Shown here piece by piece: positions 41,949 through 50,408 of a stretch of DNA of 64,000 nt. The stretch's first letter is position 1. Each line of letters starts with the position of its first letter. The notes beneath the pieces were generated by a model. The model was not told the origin of the DNA, made no database searches, and saw only the letters and a program-made list of their open reading frames with translations. This DNA comes from UBA10348 sp002469915 (lineage in GTDB: Bacteria > Bacteroidota > Rhodothermia > Rhodothermales > UBA10348): assembly GCA_029249345.1 (NCBI GenBank), contig JAQWHM010000015.1:62001-126000 (forward strand), read 5' to 3'. The position numbers and the translations under genes were made by a program.

Positions 41949-44108
41949 CTATCGGTGGATTTTGAGCTGCTGACCTATCCGAATGGTGTTGGATGTCAGA
42001 TTATTCCAACTCTTGATATTGGCTATGGACACGCCATATTGTTGCGAAATCTCAATCAGTGTATCTCCTCGCCGGATCGTGTGCGAAATGATCTTGGCTT
42101 GAGAGGAATAAATGGAAAGACGTTGATCCACCTTGATGTTGGACCCACGGATGTTATTCCATTGCCGGAGCTGAGAAACGGTTACGTCATGCTTTTGTGC
42201 TATACCGCTCAACGTATCTCCACGGCGGACCCGGTATGTTGCGGGACCACTGGGTGCTGCAGGGGCTGAGCGACCATCTGTATAAATGTTGATGGCCTGT
42301 CCCACTTTGATTTTGGATCCACTTAACCCATTCCAACCTCTGACTTTGGCCATGGAAACGTTGTGGCCATCCGCGATTTCGCTTAGCGTATCCCCACGTT
42401 TCACTTTGTACGTGATGCGCGTCTCTTTTGGTGGGGCAGGTGTTTCGGTCTTTGTAGCTTCGGTATCTGCAGAGGTAGTCCGGATACTAGCTTTCTGTAT
42501 CGGGGTCGTCTCACTAGTAGACGGCGTCCGGTTTTCAGCTATAACTTGCTGCACCAGAATCGGTGAAGTGGCTCTACGTCCGTATTGAACAGTGGACTCA
42601 GAAGCATCTGCAAACTGTGTCTCGGTCAAGTTGCTCTGGTAATCAGCAAACGGTACTACTAGTCGTTGACCGATTCGAATATTTGTTCTGGTCAATCCGT
42701 TTTTTTGCATGAGGCGAGATACTGACACGCCAAACTGAGATCCGATTCCACTCAACGTGTCTCCACGCTTTACGATGTATTCCCCTGACGGTCGTTTTGC
42801 AGACTCGGGGAGCGCATCGTAGGCAGCGATGAATCCGTCGTGAGATCCCAAGGGAATCCGGAGATAGAACGACCCCATGGTCGGAGGAAGTGATTCCTGC
42901 CTTAAATTTGGATTGAGTGCTTTTATCGTGGCCACATCGGTACTGGCCATACCCGCTATGTCAGACAAGGACAACATGCCCGTTACAGGGATCACGTGGT
43001 AAGCGTATTGAGGGCCCTCAGGCGGACGCTCCAATCCGTATGCCTCAGGGTTCGATGTAATCAGGGCTGTCGCAATAAAGAGGGGGACGTAGTTTCGGGT
43101 TTCTTTGGGGATATATGGATAGATATCCCAGTAAGTAGGTTTGGCTTTACCCGTTTTCTTCATGGCTCGCTTAATGCAGCGGTAGCTACAGTTATATCCA
43201 GCAAGCACCATGTGCCAGTCTTCATCATACTGGCGATACAGGTCTTTCATGTGGCGGGCAGCCGCTCGTGTGGCTAATTCAGGATCCATACGATCATCGA
43301 CCCAGGCGTTAACATTCAAGTCGTAGGCTCTTCCAGTGGCGGCCATAAACTGCCACATGCCAGTAGCTCTTGCCCAGCTTCGGGCGCGGGGGTTCAGACC
43401 GGACTCGATCATGGCCAGATATTTTAGCTCATCCGGGATACCTTCCTCCGCAAAAATCTTCTCGACCATCGGGAAATACGTATCCGCCCGACCGAGCCAG
43501 ACTTGCATCGACTCACGCCTGTCTCGCAGTAAAAATTGCATACTGCTTTCTACCAGCCTGTTCATCGTCATGGGGACTTCCGTACCCACGGGTTGTAGAC
43601 CACTAGGAACAACATCCTCCAGAAGGGGATCTTCGACGACATCCATTGCAGCAAACGTAGCCTTCCTTAGCTCATAGATGTCTCCAAAAGCGGCAAATAG
43701 CGTGTCAGAGGGACCATAAACCCGTTCATGTTCTTCAACAAGTGATTTGTACACATGTAAAAAACGAGTGTCATCAACGACGTCATCGATCAATAATAAA
43801 GAGCCGAGCTCTTGGATGGCTAAGTCCAGAATGAATACGATGGCATCTTGGTCGCTCCGCGACTCCGCGGCCATGATGTCGCTCTGGAATCCATAGAGTG
43901 CAGACAATCTTTCCAAGTAGCCGGAATTACCAACTTCCGCTTCCATCGCGGAGCGAATGGGAATGGCTCCGGATGAGCGAATGTTGATTGGCTCAGGAGG
44001 GAGGACCTCAACTTTTCTGCTCTGTCCCGAGGCGGATGACGTCAGAAAAAGTAGAAAAAGGGTCAGGACAGTTATCGAACGCACGATTTGAGATCGGAAG
44101 ATGGCCAT
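41949..44108 (-). CDS. MltD-like lytic transglycosylase with four LysM domains
   Basis: A 719-residue exported enzyme. After a signal peptide (about 1-28) comes a linker, an SLT domain (about 215-330) with the catalytic Glu in AMIESGLNPRARS and the G-M-W-Q-F-M segment, then four LysM repeats, each with RGDTL: about 445-487, 570-612, 627-669 and 675-719. LysM binds GlcNAc chains, the SLT domain cuts them to 1,6-anhydro ends. E. coli MltD has two LysM; four is longer. It lies upstream of the ECF operon (150 bp) and may be unrelated to it or part of an envelope-maintenance set with the amidase at 38062. Confidence 0.92.
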   Translation of the reverse strand: MAIFRSQIVRSITVLTLFLLFLTSSASGQSRKVEVLPPEPINIRSSGAIPIRSAMEAEVGNSGYLERLSALYGFQSDIMAAESRSDQDAIVFILDLAIQELGSLLLIDDVVDDTRFLHVYKSLVEEHERVYGPSDTLFAAFGDIYELRKATFAAMDVVEDPLLEDVVPSGLQPVGTEVPMTMNRLVESSMQFLLRDRRESMQVWLGRADTYFPMVEKIFAEEGIPDELKYLAMIESGLNPRARSWARATGMWQFMAATGRAYDLNVNAWVDDRMDPELATRAAARHMKDLYRQYDEDWHMVLAGYNCSYRCIKRAMKKTGKAKPTYWDIYPYIPKETRNYVPLFIATALITSNPEAYGLERPPEGPQYAYHVIPVTGMLSLSDIAGMASTDVATIKALNPNLRQESLPPTMGSFYLRIPLGSHDGFIAAYDALPESAKRPSGEYIVKRGDTLSGIGSQFGVSVSRLMQKNGLTRTNIRIGQRLVVPFADYQSNLTETQFADASESTVQYGRRATSPILVQQVIAENRTPSTSETTPIQKASIRTTSADTEATKTETPAPPKETRITYKVKRGDTLSEIADGHNVSMAKVRGWNGLSGSKIKVGQAINIYTDGRSAPAAPSGPATYRVRRGDTLSGIAQKHDVTVSQLRQWNNIRGSNIKVDQRLSIYSSQAKIISHTIRRGDTLIEISQQYGVSIANIKSWNNLTSNTIRIGQQLKIHR

Positions 44109-44292
44109 TTCGATTACGGGCTACCAATAACGGATATAGATGATCGGCACTTAAAGTAACCTCTCACCATGTGAACCGGATCGTTTGAAGGATAGGCGTT
44201 TAGCTGGAATGGAAAAAGATACGACACGGTTCCCTTGGTGTTGCAATAACACACTTCTCAAACGGGTAAAAATGATTTTCCGCTGGGACCGC

Positions 44293-45846
44293 TTAAAGAG
44301 GAATGTTGCCGTGCTTTTTGCGGGGGTTTGTCGCGACTTTGTTTTTTAGCATCTCTAGACCGCGAATAAGGCGTAATCGGGTAGTTGATGGCTCAATCAC
44401 GTCATCCACAAAACCGTGTTCTGCAGCGACATACGGATTGGCAAAGCGATCTTTGTACTCTTCGGTGATTTGTTGTTCAGTGGCTGCAGGATCATCCGAC
44501 TCGGCCAACTGCCTACGATAGATGATTTCAACGGCTCCTTTGGGGCCCATCACGGCAATTTCAGCTGTAGGCCATGCGAAATTCAGATCTCCACGTATAT
44601 GTTTGGAGTTCATTACGTCATAGGCACCACCGTATGCCTTCCGCGTGATGACGGTGATCTTGGGGACCGTTGCCTCGCAGAAAGCATAGAGCAATTTGGC
44701 CCCGTTGCGGATAATGCCGCGCCACTCTTGATCCGTTCCAGGCATAAATCCAGGTACGTCTTCAAACACGAGTAGAGGAATATTGAAGGCATCGCAAAAC
44801 CGAACAAATCGAGCCCCCTTTATAGAGGAGTCAATATCCAAAACGCCAGCTAACACCGCTGGGTTATTGGCTACAATACCGACAGGCTGCCCATTCATTC
44901 GGGCAAAACCAACAATAATATTGGGTGCGAAATCGGCATGGACCTCAAAGAAATGGCTTTCATCAACGATCATCCCAATGACCGAGCGCATTTCATAGGG
45001 TTTGTTCGGGTTGGAAGGGATGATTTCGTTGAGCGCAGCATCGGCACGGTCCACCTTATCTGCGGTGGGTTTGATAGGAGGAGCTTCCTCGCAATTAGAT
45101 GGCAGATAGGAATGAAGCTCACGCAAGGCCATCAGGCATTCCGCTTCACTATTGCAGGCCATGTGGGCCACGCCACTTTTAGATGCATGCGTATCTGCTC
45201 CACCCAGTTCCTCACTCGTTACCTCTTCCTGCGTAACCGTCTTAACGACGTTCGGTCCCGTTACAAACATATAGCTGGATGAGCGGACCATAAAGATGAA
45301 ATCAGTGATGGCCGGAGAATATACCGCTCCGCCCGCGCAGGGCCCCATAACGGCTGATAATTGTGGCACCACGCCTGAAGCCTGCGTGTTTAGCAGGAAT
45401 ATATCTGCGTATCCACCCAACGAAACGACTCCCTCCTGAATACGAGCACCACCCGAATCGTTCAAACCAATGATAGGGGCTCCGTTTTCAAGAGCCAGTT
45501 TCATGATTTTGATAATCTTCTGGGCATGGGCTTGTCCCAGAGAACCTCCGAAAACGGTAAAATCCTGACTGTATACGTATACGAGTCGACCCTCAATCGT
45601 GCCATATCCGGTCACCACTCCATCCCCGTACGGCCGGTTGTTTTCCAAACCGAAGTCGTGGGTTTGATGCCGTACAAACATGCCGAGTTCTTCGAATGAA
45701 TCGTCATCCAGCAGGATTTCAATCCGTTCGCGAGCCGTGAGTTTGCCTTTTGCGTGTTGTCGGTCTATCCGGTCTTGACCACCTCCAAGCTTTGCTTCAT
45801 CGCGCCGGTTGGCCAAGTCCTGGAGTAGATCTTTTTTGGAGTGCAT
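44293..45846 (-). CDS. pccB: Acyl-CoA (propionyl-CoA) carboxylase, carboxyltransferase beta subunit
   Basis: A 517-residue carboxyltransferase that moves CO2 from biotin to propionyl-CoA or acetyl-CoA. Family marks: LGGGQDRIDRQHAKGKLTARER region at the start, IIGLNDSGGARIQEGV (about 130-145), GPCAGGAVYSPA and the C-terminal ITRKAYGGAYDVMNSKHI. The oxyanion-holding glycines (SGGAR, GGAYD) are intact. ATG at 45846 matches the usual start; a longer form from 45915 would overlap the upstream gene by 32 bp. The alpha (biotin) subunit is not within the window. Propionyl-CoA is more likely than acetyl-CoA by sequence type, but this is not certain. Confidence 0.9.
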   Translation of the reverse strand: MHSKKDLLQDLANRRDEAKLGGGQDRIDRQHAKGKLTARERIEILLDDDSFEELGMFVRHQTHDFGLENNRPYGDGVVTGYGTIEGRLVYVYSQDFTVFGGSLGQAHAQKIIKIMKLALENGAPIIGLNDSGGARIQEGVVSLGGYADIFLLNTQASGVVPQLSAVMGPCAGGAVYSPAITDFIFMVRSSSYMFVTGPNVVKTVTQEEVTSEELGGADTHASKSGVAHMACNSEAECLMALRELHSYLPSNCEEAPPIKPTADKVDRADAALNEIIPSNPNKPYEMRSVIGMIVDESHFFEVHADFAPNIIVGFARMNGQPVGIVANNPAVLAGVLDIDSSIKGARFVRFCDAFNIPLLVFEDVPGFMPGTDQEWRGIIRNGAKLLYAFCEATVPKITVITRKAYGGAYDVMNSKHIRGDLNFAWPTAEIAVMGPKGAVEIIYRRQLAESDDPAATEQQITEEYKDRFANPYVAAEHGFVDDVIEPSTTRLRLIRGLEMLKNKVATNPRKKHGNIPL

Positions 45847-45883
45847 GGGATAGGGCCAATTCAGTGATTCGGAAGGGGACGCC

Positions 45884-47122
45884 TCAGGCGCGGTCGCCTG
45901 AATATCGAGATTCAACAGCGTTGGTGAAATCTACAGCGGATTCTGAGTATATATCCACTTGATACATTCGGAAAACATGATCGGCTATGATTTCCGAAGC
46001 CGTTGTCCAATCCGGAGCCGATCCTAATTCGTTCATCGTAGCGTTGAATTTATTCTCATCACCATTAAATAAATCGTTAATGAATCGATTCTTGTGATTG
46101 ATGCCTACACCAAGGACCACGATGGCCGGATCATGATACACTGAAGGCTGACCGGCTGTATTTGCTTCGTTTGGTTGAAACTGTTTCCAAAGGGGAACGG
46201 CAGCGTCCGGCGTTTCTGACTGTTGGATCGTGGTTGACTCCTCGGCGTCGTCTGAGACTTGATCTTTCTGACGAAATTTCTGCCAGAGAGGTACGTCTGA
46301 GCCTTCATCTTGTAAACCAACTGTCTGCTTTTCTACGAGAGGCGCAGTTTTGACTTCTACATCTCCCGAATGAAGTACCTGTCGCAAAATGACATCCAGC
46401 GTTCCAACTGTGATTAACTGAGCAGATCGGGATTGAGCTGCGCTGGTGACGGCTGATGCGATGTCGCTGCGGCCTTTAGACGTATAAAACTGATAAACAA
46501 AGGCGACTGGCAAGCCGGGAGAGGACAACGCTACCATTTTGATGAGAGGCTGAAGCAGTTTGAGCCAATCTTCCGTGAGGTGATCTCGAGTGAATCGTTG
46601 ATCTAGGTGGGAAACGGTTTTTTCGAAATCCGGCTTGAAAATTCTGAGTTCACCTTTTCGTTCCAGGTAGGCATCAACACCCATCCGCAGGTAAGGATAA
46701 TCAGAAAAATAGCCTGTTTTTCGACGTACATCGTTGGCAGTGACCGAGTCTGCATCGTTAGGGAAAATGAAGCTCACCAATGTCTCAACAGGAGAGATCA
46801 AATAGTTCAGCACATTCTCTACGGCTTGTCGCACGATTTTTGAAAACTCTTCTGAAGGAAATCGAGCGGAAAGGGACATGGCCAGAATAGTCTGCCGAAG
46901 GGCGACATGAACCCGTTCGTCCTCTACATCAAACCATGCGGACTGGGTGGGCATGGACTGAATGGCTTCCAATTCTAGTTTTCTGTCTAGTGTACTGAGC
47001 AAGAAATGTCGGATGCTTTCCGGGATTTCTGCACTTGAAATAGCCGACCTAGACCGCGTTTCGCCTTCCGGAAACGCGGTCAGTATATGATTGATCTGAT
47101 TTTGAATGGTTTGCTCGCGCAT
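45884..47122 (-). CDS. Hypothetical protein with two VPLW(x)xF motifs
   Basis: A 412-residue soluble, mostly helical protein with no signal peptide. It begins MREQTIQNQINHILTAFPEG and has a helical N-terminal part (to about 235), then an acidic, low-complexity middle with the short motif DVPLWQKF (276-283) and AAVPLWKQF (307-315), then a compact C-terminal part (HDPAIVVLGVGINHKNRFIN). The two VPLW motifs sit in disordered linkers and look like docking peptides. I recognise no family. ATG at 47122 is chosen since the frame further up (to 47323) has a different composition. It lies 37 bp upstream of pccB, so it may be co-transcribed with it. Confidence 0.7.
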   Translation of the reverse strand: MREQTIQNQINHILTAFPEGETRSRSAISSAEIPESIRHFLLSTLDRKLELEAIQSMPTQSAWFDVEDERVHVALRQTILAMSLSARFPSEEFSKIVRQAVENVLNYLISPVETLVSFIFPNDADSVTANDVRRKTGYFSDYPYLRMGVDAYLERKGELRIFKPDFEKTVSHLDQRFTRDHLTEDWLKLLQPLIKMVALSSPGLPVAFVYQFYTSKGRSDIASAVTSAAQSRSAQLITVGTLDVILRQVLHSGDVEVKTAPLVEKQTVGLQDEGSDVPLWQKFRQKDQVSDDAEESTTIQQSETPDAAVPLWKQFQPNEANTAGQPSVYHDPAIVVLGVGINHKNRFINDLFNGDENKFNATMNELGSAPDWTTASEIIADHVFRMYQVDIYSESAVDFTNAVESRYSGDRA

Positions 47123-47321
47123 TCCTTTATCACTCTTTGTTGTTCGTGTACTCCTACGCCAAATCGGTACACAGGTTTGTGCAATTCCGAATCCCGTGCC
47201 TAATTGAATAGGATCTAATATGTAAAAACGGTGAAAGAGCCTAAGGATGGAATACAAACCAACTTCTGATCGTCTACACAGAGGCTGGCTCTGTTTGACA
47301 GTCCGAAAAACATTTTGACCC

Positions 47322-47446
47322 AACCCTTAAGGTATTTCTTAGGGGGCCGATAACTTTTTCGAGACGGACTCTGATTCATCCAGGATTTGTCTCAAGGCGG
47401 TTTGTCCTCAGGAAAAGCTCGGTCCCGTAAGGCCGGGCTTTTTCCA
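47322..47446 (+). ncRNA. Candidate structured RNA / leader ending in a terminator
   Basis: The intergenic stretch holds a bulged hairpin (CCCTTAAG / CTTAGGG, about 47323-47345), a GAGAC / GTCTC pairing (47361-47365 with 47389-47393) and an intrinsic terminator at the end. It reads toward the plus-strand gene at 47494, so it could be a short independent RNA or an attenuating leader. No Rfam class is recognised by eye. Confidence 0.35.
47413..47446 (+). terminator. Intrinsic terminator before the 47494 gene
   Basis: AAAAGCTCGG (47413-47422) pairs with CCGGGCTTTT (47433-47442) across a 10-nt loop, giving a 10-bp stem with one G-T pair that runs into T residues. No plus-strand gene ends here (the last plus-strand gene ends near 36876), so the terminated transcript must start in the intergenic region. 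Confidence 0.75.
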
Positions 47447-47493
47447 TTTTTAGGAAGCCTACTTACCAACCGCCAATTTACAGGAATTTGTAC

Positions 47494-48771
47494 GTGAAAC
47501 GTCTTTTAGGATCTGCTTTCCTGCTGTTTCTCTTTGCAACACCCTCATTTGCACAGGACAGTAAGCCAGAAACACTCAATGTCTTTATAGACTGTGATCG
47601 CCGCTCATGTGACTTCGATTACATTCGCCGAGAAATTCCGTACGTCAACTACGTGAGAGACCGAGTCGGTTCTGATGTGCACGTACTCATTACCCAGCGT
47701 GGAACGGGATCTGGTGGAAGAGAATATGAAATGCAGTTTATGGGTCAGGAAGACCTATCTGTAATGGTTGATACGCTCACCTATTCAGCTGGCGTGACGG
47801 AGACGAACACGGAACGTCGAGAAGGAATGACTGAAACCCTAGCTCGTGGATTGGTCCGTTTCCTGATGACCACCACTATTGGAGATCGAATTATTGTTTC
47901 TGTACCCGTCTACGAAGAATCGGAGGCCCCAGAAATGGTACAGGTGATTAATGATCCTTGGAATTTTTGGGTATTCAACGTGAGCTTGAGCGGAGAGATG
48001 GACGGGGAGTCGAACCAAAAAGGCTACGAAGTTCAAGGGCGGATGTCTGCCGATCGCGTTACGGAAGATTGGAAAATCGGGCTTAGCGGTAGATTTCTGT
48101 ACAATGAAAACGAGTACGACCTCTCTTCTGGAAAATTTACGACGACCAACGAAAGCGCTTGGGTCTATGGGCAGGTTGTGAAAAGTCTCAATGCCCACTG
48201 GTCGGCTGGACTTACTACGTATTCCAACACGTCATCGCGCAACAATACCAAGTTTGCCACCTCGCTTTCGCCAACCGTTGAGTACGCCGTATTTCCGTAC
48301 TCACAGTCCTCGACAAGGGACTTTCGGTTTCGGTATGAGCTGAACTTTCGTCGCTACGAATACGACGAGATAACCGTCTACAATGAAACGACGCAGGTTT
48401 TAGTCCAAAATCAGCTTTCAGTCACCGCTAATTTCAGACAGCCTTGGGGTAATGCCCGCACGCGGATCTCTATCGAGTCGTTTGTGACAGACTTTGAGCA
48501 ATCTATGTTTGACCTGTACAATATCAGTATGGGAAGTGAATTGAGTGTGCGAGTTGCCAAAGGGCTTTCGTTCAACGTTGGTGGGGAAGTAAAATGGGTC
48601 AAAGACCAGATTTGGTTGCCCCTGGAGACATCTGAAGACGAAGAAGTGCTCGTTGGGTCGAAAGCGTTGCCCACGGATATTGAGTTTGAGCTGCAATTCG
48701 GCTTCAGCTATCGCTTTGGATCGATCTACAATAATGTGGTGAATCCTCGATTTAACATGTTTGATTACTAG
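47494..48771 (+). CDS. Exported hypothetical protein, probable outer-membrane beta-barrel
   Basis: A 425-residue product with a signal peptide (about 1-20, TPSFAQ). Residues about 28-150 form a mixed alpha/beta domain beginning LNVFIDCDRRSCDFDYIRRE, with two cysteines, VNYVRDRVGSDVHVLITQR and RFLMTTTIGDRI. Residues about 165-425 show the alternating pattern and aromatic girdles of a transmembrane barrel and end RFNMFDY. I know similar proteins only as uncharacterised ones of Rhodothermota. The start is either GTG at 47494 (MKRLLGS) or TTG at 47488; no ATG fits. Ligand unknown. Confidence 0.72.
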   Translation: MKRLLGSAFLLFLFATPSFAQDSKPETLNVFIDCDRRSCDFDYIRREIPYVNYVRDRVGSDVHVLITQRGTGSGGREYEMQFMGQEDLSVMVDTLTYSAGVTETNTERREGMTETLARGLVRFLMTTTIGDRIIVSVPVYEESEAPEMVQVINDPWNFWVFNVSLSGEMDGESNQKGYEVQGRMSADRVTEDWKIGLSGRFLYNENEYDLSSGKFTTTNESAWVYGQVVKSLNAHWSAGLTTYSNTSSRNNTKFATSLSPTVEYAVFPYSQSSTRDFRFRYELNFRRYEYDEITVYNETTQVLVQNQLSVTANFRQPWGNARTRISIESFVTDFEQSMFDLYNISMGSELSVRVAKGLSFNVGGEVKWVKDQIWLPLETSEDEEVLVGSKALPTDIEFELQFGFSYRFGSIYNNVVNPRFNMFDY

Positions 48772-48774
48772 GCA

Positions 48775-48982
48775 GTAGGGAACCGTCCTACGCACCGAAC
48801 CAAAGCTACTGACAGACTTGAAGCGAGTGCTATCCGATACTGGACTTAGCGGAACTAAGAAACCGTAGACCCGACTCGCCGGTGGGCAAGATGGCAGCCC
48901 CAGGGCCGGTTGAAGAAGTTAAGAGGTCTACATGGTGCTGATGGGGTCGACGCTGGGTGAGCGCCGACCCCTCGGGGTTTTT
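48775..48982 (+). ncRNA. Candidate small structured RNA with four hairpins
   Basis: The 315-bp gap between two plus-strand genes holds four hairpins in order: GTAGG/CCTAC (48775-48791), CTTAG/CTAAG with a CGGAA loop (48845-48859), a longer stem GTAGACC/GGTCTAC (48865-48871 with 48925-48931) enclosing a GC-rich inner fold, and a terminator (48943-48982). The stems are perfect and no peptide frame spans the region. I compared it by memory with tmRNA, SRP RNA, RNase P, 6S and common riboswitches and saw no match. It could be a free small RNA or a leader of the oxidoreductase gene at 49087. Confidence 0.5.
48943..48982 (+). terminator. Intrinsic terminator
   Basis: GGGGTCG and CGACCCC (48943-48949 with 48965-48971), plus inner CGCT/AGCG with one A/C mismatch, followed by TCGGGG and five T. 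It ends the candidate RNA or the upstream barrel gene. Confidence 0.82.
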
Positions 48983-49086
48983 GGGATTTTGATTCAGCAT
49001 TGGCAAGGCTTCATGCCTATATTTCTCGCCAATGTCTCGATATCGAATAATTCAGACTTGGACACGGATTCCAGGATACCTCCCTC

Positions 49087-50340
49087 ATGAGTAACAAGAA
49101 GCGCTTAGGTGTTGGTTTTGTTGGTAGTGGATTCATCGCCCGATTCCACATTCTTTCTTTTCAGGCTGTCCGGGATGCGGACATCTTAGGAGTTTGGAGC
49201 CCTAATACTGAAAACGCGGAGTCTGCCGCCGCCTACGCCCGTGAAATGCGTGTGGGTGAGGCCAAAGCGTATGGGTCCATTACGGATATGATTGCCGATC
49301 CGGAGATTGATTGTCTCTGGATTTGTGGCCCCAACCACCGCCGTGTCGAGAATATGACCGAGATCGTGGATGCCTTGAAGCGCGGTTGCGGTGAGCTAGT
49401 AGGTATCGCCTGCGAAAAACCGCTTGCCAGAAATGTCGCTGAAGCCAATGAGGTCATTGCGCTAATTGAGCAGACCGATTTGCTGCATGGATATCTAGAA
49501 GACCAACTTTTCTCTCCTACGTTAACGCGTGGCAGGGAGATTGCTTGGAAAAGAGGGGCCGCTCTTAGCGGACGTCCTTATCTGGCTCGTGCTGCAGAAG
49601 AGCATTCCGGCCCTCACGCACCGTGGTTTTGGAGCGGTGAACATCAAGGAGGGGGAGTGCTCAATGACATGATGTGTCATTCAGTCGAAGTTGCTCGTTT
49701 TCTGTTGACCAGACCCGGAGCACCGCGCAGTTCGATTACACCCGTTTCCGTCAATTGTCAAATTGCTTCTCTGAAATGGAGCCGTCCTGAATACGCAGAG
49801 TTACTCAGAGAGAGGTACGGCCACGCGATTGATTATGGTAAACATCCTTCCGAGGATTTTGCCAGGGCTACGATTGAATATCGGGATGAGCAGGGACACC
49901 CTTTGATTGCAGAGATGACGACTTCCTGGAGCTTCGTCGGACCGGGACTCAGACTTTCGTCCGAGCTATTGGGCCCTGAGTATTCCTTAAGGGTCAACTC
50001 ATTGGATTCGGGCGGTACCGTCTTTTTAAGTCGTGAAGTAACAGGTGGTGCTGGGGAGGATTTGGTTGAAAAGCAGAACGCCGAACAAGGTGATATGCCG
50101 TACGTGGGAAATGAAGCCGCTGAGTACGGGTACGAGGACGAGAATAGGTATATGATCCGTTGCTTCTTGGATGGTAAGCAGCCTTGGGAAAACTTCTATG
50201 ATGGGCTCGAAGTCACCGAATTGTTGATGACGGCGTACATGAGTGCAGAAAAAGGATGCAAAATTGACTGGAAACCAGACAATCTGGATACCTACATACC
50301 TCCAGTAGCTAGAGGCGATTGGAATCCGGGAGCTGAGTAA
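49087..50340 (+). CDS. Gfo/Idh/MocA-family oxidoreductase
   Basis: A 417-residue NAD(P)-dependent sugar-type dehydrogenase. The Rossmann motif VGFVGSGFIARFHI is at about 8-21, followed by LWICGPNHRR and the EKP signature (CEKPLARNVAEANEVI, about 118-133). The second half is the substrate domain, with GGGVLNDMMCHSVEVARF carrying a catalytic-type histidine. Members oxidise or reduce sugars, inositols or related alcohols; the specific substrate is not visible. No signal peptide, so cytoplasmic. It follows a terminator and precedes the VPS10-like gene by 68 bp, so it may start a transcript of three plus-strand genes. Confidence 0.9.
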   Translation: MSNKKRLGVGFVGSGFIARFHILSFQAVRDADILGVWSPNTENAESAAAYAREMRVGEAKAYGSITDMIADPEIDCLWICGPNHRRVENMTEIVDALKRGCGELVGIACEKPLARNVAEANEVIALIEQTDLLHGYLEDQLFSPTLTRGREIAWKRGAALSGRPYLARAAEEHSGPHAPWFWSGEHQGGGVLNDMMCHSVEVARFLLTRPGAPRSSITPVSVNCQIASLKWSRPEYAELLRERYGHAIDYGKHPSEDFARATIEYRDEQGHPLIAEMTTSWSFVGPGLRLSSELLGPEYSLRVNSLDSGGTVFLSREVTGGAGEDLVEKQNAEQGDMPYVGNEAAEYGYEDENRYMIRCFLDGKQPWENFYDGLEVTELLMTAYMSAEKGCKIDWKPDNLDTYIPPVARGDWNPGAE

Positions 50341-50408
50341 GCGAGGAGTCGTTTTTTAGTTGTCCTGTCGTATGTTGAAAGCTGATTTTTCAATATTCGA
50401 TGTGCACT

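Noticed and set aside
48775..48982. tmRNA, SRP RNA, RNase P RNA or 6S RNA
   Set aside because: Characteristic sequences of these RNAs are absent and the length and fold do not fit, so only an unnamed RNA candidate is kept.
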